Both the position numbers and the translations under genes were made by a program. From contig JASMMA010000013.1 of NCBI GenBank assembly GCA_030748415.1, positions 1 to 64,000 on the forward strand: a stretch of 64,000 nt of DNA. The letters are read 5' to 3'. Positions 1-9,178 of the stretch are shown one piece after another. The DNA comes from Planctomycetota bacterium. Lineage in GTDB: Bacteria; Planctomycetota; UBA1135. Under the pieces are notes generated by a model. That model made no database searches, was not told the DNA's origin, and saw only the letters and a list, made by a program, of their open reading frames with translations. Numbering within the stretch: the stretch's first letter is position 1; every line of letters begins with the position of its first letter.

Positions 1-48
1 GAATTGCTGCGGTGGAAGTTTTTCCGACTTCCTTTTTTTGTCACTTTG

Positions 49-75
49 TGACCCAGCCGATTGTGTCAGTGTCCT
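49..75 (+). repeat. Family-A palindromic repeat, solo end (copy A1)
   Basis: A degenerate copy of the same ~26-bp sequence that bounds the elements at 12279-12445 and 35669-35837. It has TGACCC, a short loop, a damaged GGGTCA arm (here TGTGTCA) and the tail GTGTCCT. It lies directly beyond the 3' end of the minus-strand tRNA-Asp gene. A partner in inverted orientation would fall before the start of the window, so it cannot be judged whether this was once a full element. Confidence 0.6.
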
Positions 76-81
76 AGGGGA

Positions 82-158
82 TGGCGAGGATGACGGGACT
101 CGAACCCGCAACCACCAGATCGACAGTCTGGTACGCTAACCAATTGCGCCACATCCCC
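82..158 (-). tRNA. tRNA-Asp (GTC)
   Basis: Read on the minus strand, the 7-bp acceptor stem GGGGATG pairs with CATCCTC (one G-T wobble). The anticodon stem CCAGA/TCTGG encloses the 7-nt loop CTGTCGA with anticodon GTC, which reads Asp codons. The T arm carries GGTTCGAGTCC. The discriminator is G, and CCA is encoded in the DNA (84-82). The gene sits about 40 bp downstream of mazG on the same strand and may be the last member of that transcript. The assignment rests on the visible cloverleaf; no covariance search was possible. Confidence 0.93.
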
Positions 159-199
159 GCTCTTAAGGGCGAGAAGTATAGGTAGCTCCCCCAAGAGGG

Positions 200-1018
200 T
201 CAAGCAGAAGGGGCCCCACCCTCTAATCCCTTCGCCTCATCCCAGAGAGCATCCATATCTTCCAGAGCCGCCTCAGATAGTGGCTGCCCCAAGTGTTTCT
301 CAATGTATTGAAATCGGTTCGAAAACCTTTCGATCGTGCCCCGGAGCGCAAGTTCCGGCTCCAAGTCCATCTTCCGGGCCAAGTTCACAACCGCGAACAA
401 CAAATCCCCCAATTCGTGGCGCGCATGTTCACGGTCACCACTCTCCACGGCCTCACGAAATTCTGCCCACTCTTCCTCAATTTTCTCCTCAGGCCCCTGC
501 AAATCAGGCCAATCAAATCCCGCACTTGAGGCCTTCTGTCCAACCCGATACGCACGCAACAGAGCAGGCATCGAAACGGGAACCCCTGACAGCGCGGACT
601 CATCACCACCCTTCTCCGCCTTCTCCCGCTTCTTAATCGTTTCCCAATTCTCCAGAACTTCACCCGTTCCACTCACCTCCACCTCGCCATAAACATGGGG
701 ATGGCGACGGATCAACTTCTCAACGATTCCAGTGGCAACATCTGCAGGATTAAAACCACGATCTTCCGATGCAACCCGAGCAACCATCAATACCCCCATT
801 AATAAATCCCCAAGTTCTTCGCATAGGTTCTCCATGTCACCTCGAGCAACAGCGTCCGCCATTTCATGACATTCCTCAACCAAATGAGGGGCAAGAGATT
901 CAACGGTCTGCTTACCATCCCACGGACAACCACCCGGAGACCGCAAGGTGTCCACAACTTGCATCAACCTCTCAATCGAACTCACCCACTCACTAGGTAC
1001 TTTTTTTTCTTCAACCAT
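200..1018 (-). CDS. mazG: Nucleoside triphosphate pyrophosphohydrolase MazG
   Basis: A 272-aa MazG with the usual two-domain layout. The family hydrolyses (deoxy)nucleoside triphosphates to monophosphates and pyrophosphate, cleaning non-canonical nucleotides from the cytoplasmic pool. The N-terminal domain has the PWD motif near residues 32-34 and the metal-binding acidic motifs EECHE (48-52) and EELGD (67-71). The C-terminal domain repeats this with EEKIEEEWAEF and ELGDLLFA. The ATG at 1018 was chosen because homology begins there; a longer frame upstream only overlaps the acetyltransferase gene. It overlaps the preceding GNAT gene by 8 bp, so the two are probably translationally coupled. 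Confidence 0.92.
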   Translation of the reverse strand: MVEEKKVPSEWVSSIERLMQVVDTLRSPGGCPWDGKQTVESLAPHLVEECHEMADAVARGDMENLCEELGDLLMGVLMVARVASEDRGFNPADVATGIVEKLIRRHPHVYGEVEVSGTGEVLENWETIKKREKAEKGGDESALSGVPVSMPALLRAYRVGQKASSAGFDWPDLQGPEEKIEEEWAEFREAVESGDREHARHELGDLLFAVVNLARKMDLEPELALRGTIERFSNRFQYIEKHLGQPLSEAALEDMDALWDEAKGLEGGAPSA

Positions 1019-1448
1019 TTTTCCATTCCATGACAAAGTGAGGTCCAATTCCCTCAATCTCAAACTCACCCCCAACAGAAACAAACCCACCCCTGCGGTA
1101 AAGCCCCAATGCTCCAACTCGTGCATTGCACCAAATCCCGGCTCCCCTTCCACGCGCAAATCGCTGACATTCCGTCAGCAAAATAGCACCCAATCCATTC
1201 CCGCGAAAGCCCGAATCTACAGCCATTCCACGCAATCGAAGGCCACAGCCCTCCCGGACTTCATTCATTAAAGTCACACATCCCACAATCTTCCCTTTCA
1301 ATGAAATAGAAAAGTGGACCGTGCTCGCATGCGCGTCCTCCGGATAACGAGCAGTCTCAATTGGCAACCCTTCCCGAAGGTTACGATGACGAATCGGCAA
1401 AATATCTTCAGCTGATACCCCTTCACGAACCTCCACGGCATTTTTCAC
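1011..1448 (-). CDS. GNAT family N-acetyltransferase
   Basis: About 145 aa with the GNAT fold. A central beta strand region ([10 protein letters not shown]) is followed by the acetyl-CoA pyrophosphate loop of R/Q-x-x-G-x-G/A type, here [12 protein letters not shown], and then a C-terminal YRRGGF strand typical of the family. The substrate cannot be told from sequence. I place the start at the GTG at 1448, because it forms a GTGA overlap with the queC stop and has a GGAG about 9 nt upstream. The longer ATG frame from 1505 would run 60 bp into queC. It sits between queC and mazG in one operon, and no link to queuosine chemistry is evident. Confidence 0.85.
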   Translation of the reverse strand: MKNAVEVREGVSAEDILPIRHRNLREGLPIETARYPEDAHASTVHFSISLKGKIVGCVTLMNEVREGCGLRLRGMAVDSGFRGNGLGAILLTECQRFARGRGAGIWCNARVGALGLYRRGGFVSVGGEFEIEGIGPHFVMEWKNG

Positions 1449-2131
1449 GATTCCAACTCCGCAACTGCTTGGCTTCTTAAGCGACAAGAATCGCACAATC
1501 CGCACGCCGTTCCGTTTTTACTTGGGTCATAGCAAGAAATCGTCTCTTTAACTGGAACGCCAAGCTCTTTGGCTAAACGCAGAATCTCTACTTTTCTCAA
1601 ATCCTGAAGAGGGGTATGCAACTTAAATGGCCGCCCTTCCACGCCCTCTCGCGTCGCCAAGTTGGCCAAATTTTCAAATGCCTGAATAAATTCAGGTCGG
1701 CAGTCTGGGTAGCCAGAATAATCCAAGGCATTAACACCTATCGCCAAATCGTGCGCCCCTCTGGCTTCAGCAAAACCAAGAGCGAGCGAAAGAAAAAGTG
1801 TATTTCGCGCAGGAACATAAGTGGAGGGTATGTCTGACGCCACCGGGTCCATGGTGGATTCACCTTTGGGAACGTCAATTGAGAAATCGGTCAAAGCAGA
1901 CCCCCCCACTCCTCGAAGGTCCAACTTCAAAACTAAGTGGTCCGCCAAACTCAGCGCTCGCGCAACTTTTCTCGCCGCCTCCAGCTCAATCGAATGCCTC
2001 TGCCCGTAATCCACGGACAAGGCATGAACCTCAAAACCCTCCCGCTGAAGCCAGGCCGCAACGGTAGCCGAGTCCAAGCCGCCCGAAAGCAACACAACGG
2101 CTCGTTTTCGCGTATCCTGTGTGGAATCCAA
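1445..2131 (-). CDS. queC: 7-cyano-7-deazaguanine synthase QueC
   Basis: QueC converts 7-carboxy-7-deazaguanine to preQ0 with ammonia and ATP in queuosine tRNA modification. The 228-aa product shows the PP-loop ATPase motif SGGLDS (16-21), the DYGQRHSIE segment and four zinc-ligand cysteines near the C-terminus (C200, C210, C213, C216; CGLCDSC). The open frame extends to 2293, but the extra 54 residues have no resemblance to the family and cross into mrp. The TTG at 2131 gives the normal length and has a strong GGGGGAG ribosome site 6-7 nt upstream. It is divergent from mrp across an 88-bp promoter region. No other queuosine genes lie in the window. Confidence 0.92.
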   Translation of the reverse strand: MDSTQDTRKRAVVLLSGGLDSATVAAWLQREGFEVHALSVDYGQRHSIELEAARKVARALSLADHLVLKLDLRGVGGSALTDFSIDVPKGESTMDPVASDIPSTYVPARNTLFLSLALGFAEARGAHDLAIGVNALDYSGYPDCRPEFIQAFENLANLATREGVEGRPFKLHTPLQDLRKVEILRLAKELGVPVKETISCYDPSKNGTACGLCDSCRLRSQAVAELES

Positions 2132-2219
2132 GTATTCTCCCCCGACCAAAAAAGGGTTGAGTTTGGCCGGATGAGGCCTAATCCTATCCTCCCCGACCGT
2201 CCCCAACCCACCGACAAAA
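2132..2219. promoter_or_regulatory. Divergent intergenic region between queC and mrp
   Basis: These 88 bp separate the divergent queC (minus) and mrp (plus) starts, so promoters for both operons must lie in or near it. The queC ribosome site GGGGGAG is visible at its left edge. I could not assign -35/-10 boxes with confidence, and there is no recognisable preQ1 aptamer. Confidence 0.4.
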
Positions 2220-3269
2220 ATGACCGAAGTAACCGAACAAACCATCCGCAAAGTTCTCAGCAATGTCCAAGATCCCGACCAGGGCAAGGACATTGTTTCT
2301 CTCGGCTTTATTCAAAATATTGCCAGTTGTGGCGGTTCCGTCAAGGTCACCATTCAACTCAACACCGCCCCACGCCCCGCTGGCGATGAAATCCGCCGCC
2401 AAGCCCACACAGCTATCGCGGGCATAGAAGGTGTCCAGTCAGTAAATGTCGAGCTAAAAGCCCTCGCACCCGAAGCTGCACCGCCGCCGGAGAACCCATC
2501 GGCCCTTGAAGGCAAACCAGTCAAAAATGTCATCGCTGTGACTTCTGGAAAAGGCGGTGTTGGGAAATCTACCTGCGCCGTAAACCTCGCGGCGGCACTT
2601 ACCGCAACCGGCCACAAAGTGGGCCTGCTCGACGCCGACATATACGGCCCCAACATTCCTGTCATGATGGGCCTGAGCGGTCGTTTAAAAACAGAAGGCG
2701 GGAATAAAATCATTCCTAAAGAATCCCACGGAATCAAAACGATTTCGATTGGGTATCTCGTTGAAGATGGCACCCCCATCATGTGGCGTGGCCCCATGCT
2801 CCACAAAGCTCTGGAACAATTCTTTAAAGATGTGGAATGGGGCGAGTTAGATTTTCTCATCGTGGACATGCCTCCCGGAACCGGCGATGCGCAAATCTCT
2901 CTCGCTCAACTTGTTCCCCTATCAGGCGCCGTGGTCATCACCATGCCTCAAGAGGTGTCCCTTACGGATGTCCGCCGCGCAATCGGAATGTGCCAACAGG
3001 TTAAGTGTCCCATTTTGGGAGTCGCTGAAAACATGAGCGGGGACATCTTTGGCCACGGTGGCGGAGAAAAAACTGCGGAGCATTACGCAGTTCCATTCCT
3101 TGGCTCTATCCCTCTTGAACCTTCTGTTCGTAAAGGCGGAGATTCTGGAATTCCCATCGTCGTTGCAGAACCTGACAGTGAGACCTCACACCACTTTAAG
3201 GTACTAGCGGAAAATGTTTTGGTTGCTTTAGAAAAGCGGAAAAGCCTCGAGCTACCTGTTCTTCAGTAA
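2220..3269 (+). CDS. mrp: Mrp/NBP35-type P-loop ATPase (iron-sulfur carrier family), cysteine-poor
   Basis: A 349-aa Mrp/ApbC homologue, a family of ATPases that bind and deliver Fe-S clusters. Residues 1-85 are a MIP18/DUF59 domain and 86-103 a linker. The deviant Walker A motif GKGGVGKST spans 110-118, followed by the ATPase core with DMPPGTGD. The C-terminal CPxC pair that normally bridges a cluster between subunits is absent: the usual stretch between NMS and DIFG is reduced to a single G ([12 protein letters not shown], ~270-281). The conserved cysteine of the DUF59 domain is also replaced (TAPRPAG at 49-55 where TPACPL is typical). Cluster binding by the standard residues is therefore doubtful. 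It converges on the next gene with an 18-bp overlap. Confidence 0.9.
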   Translation: MTEVTEQTIRKVLSNVQDPDQGKDIVSLGFIQNIASCGGSVKVTIQLNTAPRPAGDEIRRQAHTAIAGIEGVQSVNVELKALAPEAAPPPENPSALEGKPVKNVIAVTSGKGGVGKSTCAVNLAAALTATGHKVGLLDADIYGPNIPVMMGLSGRLKTEGGNKIIPKESHGIKTISIGYLVEDGTPIMWRGPMLHKALEQFFKDVEWGELDFLIVDMPPGTGDAQISLAQLVPLSGAVVITMPQEVSLTDVRRAIGMCQQVKCPILGVAENMSGDIFGHGGGEKTAEHYAVPFLGSIPLEPSVRKGGDSGIPIVVAEPDSETSHHFKVLAENVLVALEKRKSLELPVLQ

Positions 3270-3809
3270 TACTTTTAGGCGCGCGTTTTCCACAAGGGAA
3301 CGTGAAGCATCGGCTACTCGTTGACCATCTTCATGCCAAAGAAGGCGCCAACTCCCTGTGGCAACCTCTCCGAAATCCGCCACACCGTTTGTGTCTGTTA
3401 CCAAATCGTGCTCGGCTCCAAAAAAATCAATCGCACGAACATCTGCCCCAACAACGGGTTCACCTGAGTGCGAGGCCAGGTGCACAGACAAGAAGCCTGT
3501 CCTCTCGGGAATCAATTCTATCTTGGAATCTGTCTGGACAATTGGCGGGCTCTCCTCTTCGGCCTCAACCAACTTCGAGGCAGATGCTTCCACTTTCAAT
3601 CCTGTCTCAAAACTTGCCCCATCCGAGTTTTGTTTGCTCTGCGCTTGGGCCTGGGCACGGGCCTGGGCACGGGCCTGGGCACGGTCTTGGGCCTGGGCAC
3701 GGGCTTGGGCGTGAGGATCCGGCTCCACAGCAATTGCAGCCCACAAAAGGAGCAAAGTGAAAGGAATTCCTCCTTTCAACACCGCACTAGGCTCCAAATG
3801 GCTCAACAT
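3252..3809 (-). CDS. Secreted protein with Ala-Gln/Ala-Arg repeats and a carboxypeptidase-regulatory-like domain
   Basis: 185 aa, function unknown. A basic N-terminus and a hydrophobic run (IPFTLLLLWAAIAV, about residues 15-28) suggest a signal peptide. Residues ~33-58 are a low-complexity AQARAQ tract encoded by 12-bp tandem repeats. The C-terminal ~85 residues read like a carboxypeptidase-regulatory-like (transthyretin-type) beta sandwich: SGEPVVGADVRAIDFFG, then TDTNGVADFGEVATGSWRL. The same fold is repeated many times in the divergently placed gene that starts at 3870, so the two may act at the cell surface or in the periplasm together. Confidence 0.6.
   Translation of the reverse strand: MLSHLEPSAVLKGGIPFTLLLLWAAIAVEPDPHAQARAQAQDRAQARAQARAQAQAQSKQNSDGASFETGLKVEASASKLVEAEEESPPIVQTDSKIELIPERTGFLSVHLASHSGEPVVGADVRAIDFFGAEHDLVTDTNGVADFGEVATGSWRLLWHEDGQRVADASRSLVENARLKVLLKNR
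3641..3711. repeat. 12-bp tandem repeat tract
   Basis: About six imperfect copies of GGCCTGGGCACG (plus-strand reading) encode the AQAR/AQAQ tract of the protein at 3252-3809. The unit is a multiple of three, so changes in copy number would lengthen or shorten the tract without a frameshift. Confidence 0.8.
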
Positions 3810-3869
3810 TCCAAGATTCTATAAAAAACACACCGATTGTTTCCCCAACGGTACCGTAGTAAACCTGAC

Positions 3870-6800
3870 ATGCGAAAACTTGCCCTCCCCTTTCTTGTTG
3901 CCCTCGTTGCCCTGCTGGCTTGGATTCTGACCAGGGAAACCGAATCCGTACAAACCCCAGGCCCAGAACTCATTCCCCCAACGGCAAGCGCGCCCAACTC
4001 GGCCCAAGTTGAAATTGAAGCCCCCAGCACCACTCGGTCGAAATCCACTGGCAAAGTTTTTAATAACCGGATAGAAAAAGATGGCGCTGGTAGCCACATG
4101 CTGGGCGGGCAGGTGATTGATGAGAACAGCGACCCCGTTCCTGGCGCCTGGGTTGCTGCCTATTCCGTACCTTTCCCTTTGATGGATTTTGAAAAAGAGA
4201 TTGATGAGTTTTTCGATAAGCCACTTAAGTTAGACCTCGAGCCCATCGCCTCTACCTTCGCTGACGACAGGGGCCAGTTTGATTTGCTTGGGCTTCATGG
4301 GAGAAAAGTTTATGTCACTGCTCGCAGTTTCCAACGCCTGAGCCCTCGCCGACAAATGATTCCTGCAGGCGCACTCGATCAAAAAGGTGGGGTCATCATT
4401 CGCACTGTTCCTGCTGCAAGCCTTGAGGGCACCGTCCTTGATTCCGAAGGAAATCCTGTCCCCGGGGCCGAGGTCTTGATTGGTCCTGGAATCAAGCAAC
4501 TCCTTGCAGCTTTCCGCAATCGGAGTTTTTTCATGGAGAAAGCCCTCACCGATGCTTCGGGTCATTATCAAATTGAGGCCATCCCTGCCCGAACTGCGCT
4601 CACATTAAATGCTTATCGTGGCGGCGTGGAAGCGGGAATGAGCGAACTTGCCCCCATTCCTGCATTGGCAAACGCTAACAAGAACATTGAAATGTTTCCC
4701 CTCGGCTCTTTGTCTGGAGAAGTCTGGGATTCAAAAGACAAGGCCTCTTTGGGAAGTGATATCGTTGCTATCCCATTAGATCTCCGGCTCCTTATTCCTT
4801 TTGTTCGGGACCCAAATGTTTGGGTGAGTGTTGCTCGTGGTGGCGGACGCTACCGCTTTAACAAACTCCCTCACGCTTTATATCTTCTCATCGCACAGGG
4901 TCGTGATGGGCGATCTGCTCCCGTAATGGCTCGAGTGTCCGGCGAGGACGCCAAAGCTCCCCGCTTGGTTATCCAAAACGAAAAAATCGTCCAGGGAAGG
5001 GTAATCAATGGAAATGGAAAACCAATTTCTCAAGCAATTGTTCGCCTACAAAGCATTCCCGTTGGGGAAGATGAAAATCGAGAAGAAAGTTGGAACCAAC
5101 CTGGCGGTTTGTTTTTAGAAGCCGCCCGAGAAATCCTTCCCCTTCTTCTTCCCGGTTCAGCCTTTGCTCAAACGGATGGCAATGGAAACTTTCGAATTCC
5201 CGCCTGGGACAATGCCCGGCTCCGCGTTGAAGCTCACGGTTATAAAAATTACGACTTTAGTTTAAGCAGGCTCAAAGAAGACAAAAGGCCTGTCTTGCAA
5301 ATATGGAAACCTGGGAGCGTGGAGGGCAGGCTTCAAAACAAAACAAATGAGAAACCCATTACGATGGGAGTCGCCCGAATGGGTTCCAGATCCCAAAGTG
5401 AATCCTTTATTGCGCTCGGCCCTAGCGAACTTGAATCTCTTGGTTATGTTGAGGGATCTTCGGAAAACTTACGAAAGGGCGGAAGGGCCAAAACACTTCC
5501 TGAAGGGGTCACTGATGAAGAACAACTGCTTCAGCCTACCCGAAGTTGGCGCGCACAAGCTTCCGAAATGGCCTGGGTGGATAATGAAAGGGGTACCTTC
5601 CGAATTGATAGCGTTCAACCTGGCACTTGGACCATAAAGGGCCAGGCGGAGGGTTTTCGAACGGAGACGGTGAAAAACATTTCAATCATTGAAGGTGAAG
5701 TAACAAAAGATGTCGTGATTTCGCTGGACCCCGGCGCAATTGTCCGAGGTCGAGTCGTTGATGCCGGAAACAGCCAACCCATTGGTGGGGCAGTTGTTTC
5801 AGTTGGGAGTGACGAGGAATCTGGGGCCATGGCTCTGTTTCAAGGAATGGGCGAACAAGTTGCAATCGACGAAACTGACCCCAGTGGCCATTTTGAAATC
5901 CGAGGGGCAGCCACCAAAGATAAATTCGTGCATGTTCTTGCCGATGGTTATGCAGCTGTCAGCCAAAAAATCCCACCTCTTGAGGAGGCTGAAGTTCGGG
6001 AAGGCGTTCGAGTAGAAGTTCCGCTCGGGGGCACTTTATTTGGATTGGTCTCGGACCGACATGGCGCCCCTCTTCCCAATCGACTTGTTGGCGCACTTTC
6101 CATCCAAGCGAAGGACTTTCACCAAACCACCACTGATGAAAGTGGGATGTACCGCATTGAGAACATGCGTCCAGGCTCTTACTTCCTTATGACCGCTGAC
6201 CTGAACGACGAATCTCTGTTTTCCGGAGATGTCGCCCAGCTTCTTTCCGCGGGCAGAGTGTCAACGGGTGTTGTCAAAGAAGTGGGGGAAACTCAAATTG
6301 ATATCGTTGACCCATCCGCTGGCGGGTGTCGCGTAGAGGGTGTACTCGTCAATCAGGGAGAGCCCTGTCCGGGGGCAAATATCATTTTGATGGCCGTTGG
6401 CGGTACAGGTGGATTGAGCTTTGGGATGAACATGGCGCGAACAGATGAAAAGGGTGAATTCCTTTTCCCGAGTGTTGCTCCAGGAGATTACCGTGCTCAA
6501 ATCCATGCGCCTACTGCGAATTGGGATGGGAGTTTAGATATGGAGGTCATGGATGCCGCTGAAGATTTCGTTTTCCTAGAGGTTCCTATTGGCGTTGTTC
6601 GTGGCCGTGTTATTTCCCAGGAATCGGGCGCGCCAATCAATAATATGTCCGTTCGACTTAATCGAGTGGATGGTGGAAGTGGTGGATTTGCAGCTATTTT
6701 TGGATCACCGATGGGCCGAGGCGATTGGGAATCCACTGATGAGAATGGAAACTTCTTTTTCGAAAATGTAGCCCCTGGAAGATACAAAATAAAAGTAGAT

Positions 6801-7427
6801 TCCCAATCTTGGGGAAAGAAAAGCTCCGAACTTGTGCAATCCACTACCACCGATCCGTTTCGCGTTCAGGAAAATGACAATCGCGATATGGGCGACATCG
6901 CTATGCCAATCTCTGGTGGCATCAGAGTTCTCATTCCTTCGGAAACCGAAAAATCATGGGCTTCTGTAACGGTCACTCATCAAGAGAGTCAGGATGAAAG
7001 GAGTTCGTGGGGACAAAAGTCGGTTGAAGTTTCTGGCCTCGCAGTCGGCCCCCACCTCGTTCAGGTTTCCTCCAAAGGTTGGGCCTCGGTTATGATTCCA
7101 GGGGTTGAAGTTCGCTTGGGAGAATACACCGAAGTCACTGCATCCCTTGTCAAGGGAACCCGACTATCCGTCGCCGTGTACGACATGAATGGTGAACTCG
7201 CCACTCCGGACCTTGTTCAGGTTTTTGATTCAAACGGTGTCATGGTGGCGAATAAAGCGAACCCTATCCCTGCGGCCATTCGTTCTCTTGCGCCAGCTGA
7301 AAAACGGTATGTCGGCTCCTTCGTCCCGGGAAACTATGAAATCCTGACCAAGTTGGGATCAGATGAACGTCGTTCACCCATCACCATCTTTTCTGACTCA
7401 GAACAGACTGTTGACATCCGGTACTGA
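3870..7427 (+). CDS. Very long exported protein of tandem carboxypeptidase-regulatory-like domains
   Basis: 1185 aa, hypothetical. The ATG at 3870 begins an N-terminal hydrophobic segment (LALPFLVALVALLAWIL), either a signal peptide or a membrane anchor. The rest is a series of about ten transthyretin-like/carboxypeptidase-regulatory-like beta-sandwich units. Each is recognisable by a G-x-V-x-D/N start followed by PVPGAxV and ending with T/S-D-x-x-G-x-F/Y-x-I/F and a V/L-x-P-G-x-Y/W (for example TDESGMYRIENMRPGSY and TDEKGEFLFPSVAPGDY). Such arrays are common in surface and periplasmic proteins. No enzymatic domain was seen. The stop codon lies inside the start of repeat B1, so the gene ends exactly at a dispersed repeat. 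Confidence 0.75.
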   Translation: MRKLALPFLVALVALLAWILTRETESVQTPGPELIPPTASAPNSAQVEIEAPSTTRSKSTGKVFNNRIEKDGAGSHMLGGQVIDENSDPVPGAWVAAYSVPFPLMDFEKEIDEFFDKPLKLDLEPIASTFADDRGQFDLLGLHGRKVYVTARSFQRLSPRRQMIPAGALDQKGGVIIRTVPAASLEGTVLDSEGNPVPGAEVLIGPGIKQLLAAFRNRSFFMEKALTDASGHYQIEAIPARTALTLNAYRGGVEAGMSELAPIPALANANKNIEMFPLGSLSGEVWDSKDKASLGSDIVAIPLDLRLLIPFVRDPNVWVSVARGGGRYRFNKLPHALYLLIAQGRDGRSAPVMARVSGEDAKAPRLVIQNEKIVQGRVINGNGKPISQAIVRLQSIPVGEDENREESWNQPGGLFLEAAREILPLLLPGSAFAQTDGNGNFRIPAWDNARLRVEAHGYKNYDFSLSRLKEDKRPVLQIWKPGSVEGRLQNKTNEKPITMGVARMGSRSQSESFIALGPSELESLGYVEGSSENLRKGGRAKTLPEGVTDEEQLLQPTRSWRAQASEMAWVDNERGTFRIDSVQPGTWTIKGQAEGFRTETVKNISIIEGEVTKDVVISLDPGAIVRGRVVDAGNSQPIGGAVVSVGSDEESGAMALFQGMGEQVAIDETDPSGHFEIRGAATKDKFVHVLADGYAAVSQKIPPLEEAEVREGVRVEVPLGGTLFGLVSDRHGAPLPNRLVGALSIQAKDFHQTTTDESGMYRIENMRPGSYFLMTADLNDESLFSGDVAQLLSAGRVSTGVVKEVGETQIDIVDPSAGGCRVEGVLVNQGEPCPGANIILMAVGGTGGLSFGMNMARTDEKGEFLFPSVAPGDYRAQIHAPTANWDGSLDMEVMDAAEDFVFLEVPIGVVRGRVISQESGAPINNMSVRLNRVDGGSGGFAAIFGSPMGRGDWESTDENGNFFFENVAPGRYKIKVDSQSWGKKSSELVQSTTTDPFRVQENDNRDMGDIAMPISGGIRVLIPSETEKSWASVTVTHQESQDERSSWGQKSVEVSGLAVGPHLVQVSSKGWASVMIPGVEVRLGEYTEVTASLVKGTRLSVAVYDMNGELATPDLVQVFDSNGVMVANKANPIPAAIRSLAPAEKRYVGSFVPGNYEILTKLGSDERRSPITIFSDSEQTVDIRY

Positions 7428-7479
7428 ACCCGACCCTTTTTACCGATAAAAAAAGACCCTACTCGCAAGAGGCTCCCGG
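7426..7479 (+). repeat. Family-B dispersed repeat (copy B1)
   Basis: It begins GAACCCGACCC, continues with the palindrome TTTTTACCGATAAAAA, a second near-copy GACCCTACTC, and CAAGAGGCTCCCG. The same string occurs at 49528-49580 and, reversed, at 35841-35880. Here it lies between convergent genes and includes part of the upstream stop codon. A further GGCTCCCGGG copy occurs at 7513-7522. The rest of the 7480-7564 gap shows nothing else. Confidence 0.8.
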
Positions 7480-7564
7480 GTTCCTCTATTGCGGCTATTT
7501 GCGTGCTGTTGGGGCTCCCGGGAAAAAAACGAAACACTACCCAACAAATAAAATCACAAACAAA

Positions 7565-9178
7565 TCACCAACGGGGATCCGTCACAGGAATCCATTCGGT
7601 TTCGTTAACTCGAAAAACGGCATCAACATTACCAAGCTTACGAATCTTCTTGAGAGGTTGACCCAACGACCGCAATCTGGATATGACTTTGGAGGTCAAG
7701 CGGCCAGCTTCGTACTTAAGAGTTGCAGGCAAATCTTGGCGGTGGAACCTAGGGGCAGCAACCGATTGTTTTGGTGTCATACGAAACACATATCGATTTA
7801 AAAAAACTTGAAGGACCGTGGTCAAAATCGTTGGACCTCCTGGCGAGCCGATTACTGAGTCAACTTGGCCATCGCGAACAACAATGATGGGACTCATGGA
7901 TGAAAGTGGCCTGCGTCCTGGAATCACCTGGTTGTATTTTCCTTGGATGAGACCAAACTGATTGGCATAACCGGGTCGTGTTGCAAAATCGTCCATCTCG
8001 TTATTCATCAAAAAACCACCTGGTGCCATGACCTTTGCACCGTATCCGCTATTTAAGGTAGTCGTAACGGAAACGGCGGCCCCCCTTGAATCCACAATCG
8101 AATAGTGCGTCGTTTCTTTCGATTCCCAAGGCGCGGGATAATTTGTAGAGCGTGGACGAGTGAAGCGATTAGGAGAAATGCCGGACCCTAGGCTTTTTAT
8201 AAAGGTGGGATGCGACAAAGCCGCCACTCCAAAATCGCATCCGATTGGATCCCCCATCCAGCGGTTACGAATTGCAAAGGCGCGAGCTTCAACTTCGCCC
8301 AACACCTGCACAGTGCGAGGGTCTTCCCATCCCCAAGAAGCCAAAGGGAAGTCTGACAACATCCCGAGAGTTTGCGACAAAAAGAGGCCCGAACTGGATG
8401 GAGCGGTTGCCGCAAGAATTGTTAAATCTCGCCACCGGACTTTTTGAACAGGACGAAACTCTGGCCTGTATTGAATGAAATCTTCTTCAGCTAAAACGCC
8501 ACCTCCCTTTTGAGATGTTTCCACAATCCCCTTCACGATGGGCCCCTTTCGAAATGCGCTCACTCCCTGTTTTGCGATGCGCCGTAATGTAACCGCCAAT
8601 TCCGGTTGAATCAGAAGGCTGCCCTCGTCCTTTGCAGACCCGTCCTTGTTGTAAAAACTGCGAAAGGCGTAGGGGTCCTTCCCGAGAGTTTTCGCCAGGC
8701 GAGTTAAACGCCTGTGCTCAGCTTCAGAGATAGGAAACCCGCTCGCCGCCAATTCAATGGCAGGCTCCAACAAACTCTCCCAAGGAAGACTCCCCCACAG
8801 TTTGTGGGCTTCCCACATTCCAAAAACACTTCCAGGAACACCCACGGCCTTCCAGCCAAGGGTAGATGACTCTTCAATCAGCTCCCCGTTTTCATCCAGG
8901 TACATTTCAGGATGACCAGCGGCTGGGGCAACTTCTCGGAAATCTAAAAACCAGGCTAGACCTTCAGGTTCCCGGTAGAGCATGAATCCGCCACCACCAA
9001 TGTTGCCGGCAGTTGGATAAGTCACCGCTAAAGCAAAGGAGGCAGTAATGGCTGCATCGATTGCATTGCCGCCCTCCTCCTTCAGGATGGCATCAGATGC
9101 TTGAGTAGCGTGGATTTCAGCAGTTGCAACAGCACCATGTTGCAAGCATGTGGCTAAAATAAAGGCCGAGATAATCAT
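7565..9178 (-). CDS. ggt: Gamma-glutamyltranspeptidase
   Basis: 537 aa. The family cleaves gamma-glutamyl bonds of glutathione and related peptides, normally in the periplasm, after self-processing into two chains. A signal peptide is present (MIISAFILATCLQHGAVATA). The autoprocessing site is TTHYS, with the catalytic threonine near residue 356. The substrate-binding GSPGG motif and the large-subunit GNAIDAAITASFALAV and GNIGGGGF motifs are also seen. The ATG at 9178 overlaps the upstream stop in an ATGA arrangement; a GTG two codons earlier is possible. It is co-transcribed with the metallopeptidase-like gene, so both may serve extracellular peptide turnover. Confidence 0.93.
   Translation of the reverse strand: MIISAFILATCLQHGAVATAEIHATQASDAILKEEGGNAIDAAITASFALAVTYPTAGNIGGGGFMLYREPEGLAWFLDFREVAPAAGHPEMYLDENGELIEESSTLGWKAVGVPGSVFGMWEAHKLWGSLPWESLLEPAIELAASGFPISEAEHRRLTRLAKTLGKDPYAFRSFYNKDGSAKDEGSLLIQPELAVTLRRIAKQGVSAFRKGPIVKGIVETSQKGGGVLAEEDFIQYRPEFRPVQKVRWRDLTILAATAPSSSGLFLSQTLGMLSDFPLASWGWEDPRTVQVLGEVEARAFAIRNRWMGDPIGCDFGVAALSHPTFIKSLGSGISPNRFTRPRSTNYPAPWESKETTHYSIVDSRGAAVSVTTTLNSGYGAKVMAPGGFLMNNEMDDFATRPGYANQFGLIQGKYNQVIPGRRPLSSMSPIIVVRDGQVDSVIGSPGGPTILTTVLQVFLNRYVFRMTPKQSVAAPRFHRQDLPATLKYEAGRLTSKVISRLRSLGQPLKKIRKLGNVDAVFRVNETEWIPVTDPRW

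Noticed and set aside
1011-1505. Longer acetyltransferase starting at the ATG at 1505
   Set aside because: It would overlap queC by 60 bp in another frame, and the extra residues do not look like the family. The GTG at 1448 has a good ribosome site and a GTGA junction.
2132-2219. preQ1 riboswitch before queC
   Set aside because: No C-rich loop and A-rich tail arrangement typical of preQ1 aptamers is visible in the short leader.
7430-7480. Repeat B1 as an ordinary factor-independent terminator
   Set aside because: It has only an A/T-rich palindrome, not a GC-rich stem with a T-run, and near-identical copies occur in a coding region and upstream of a promoter.
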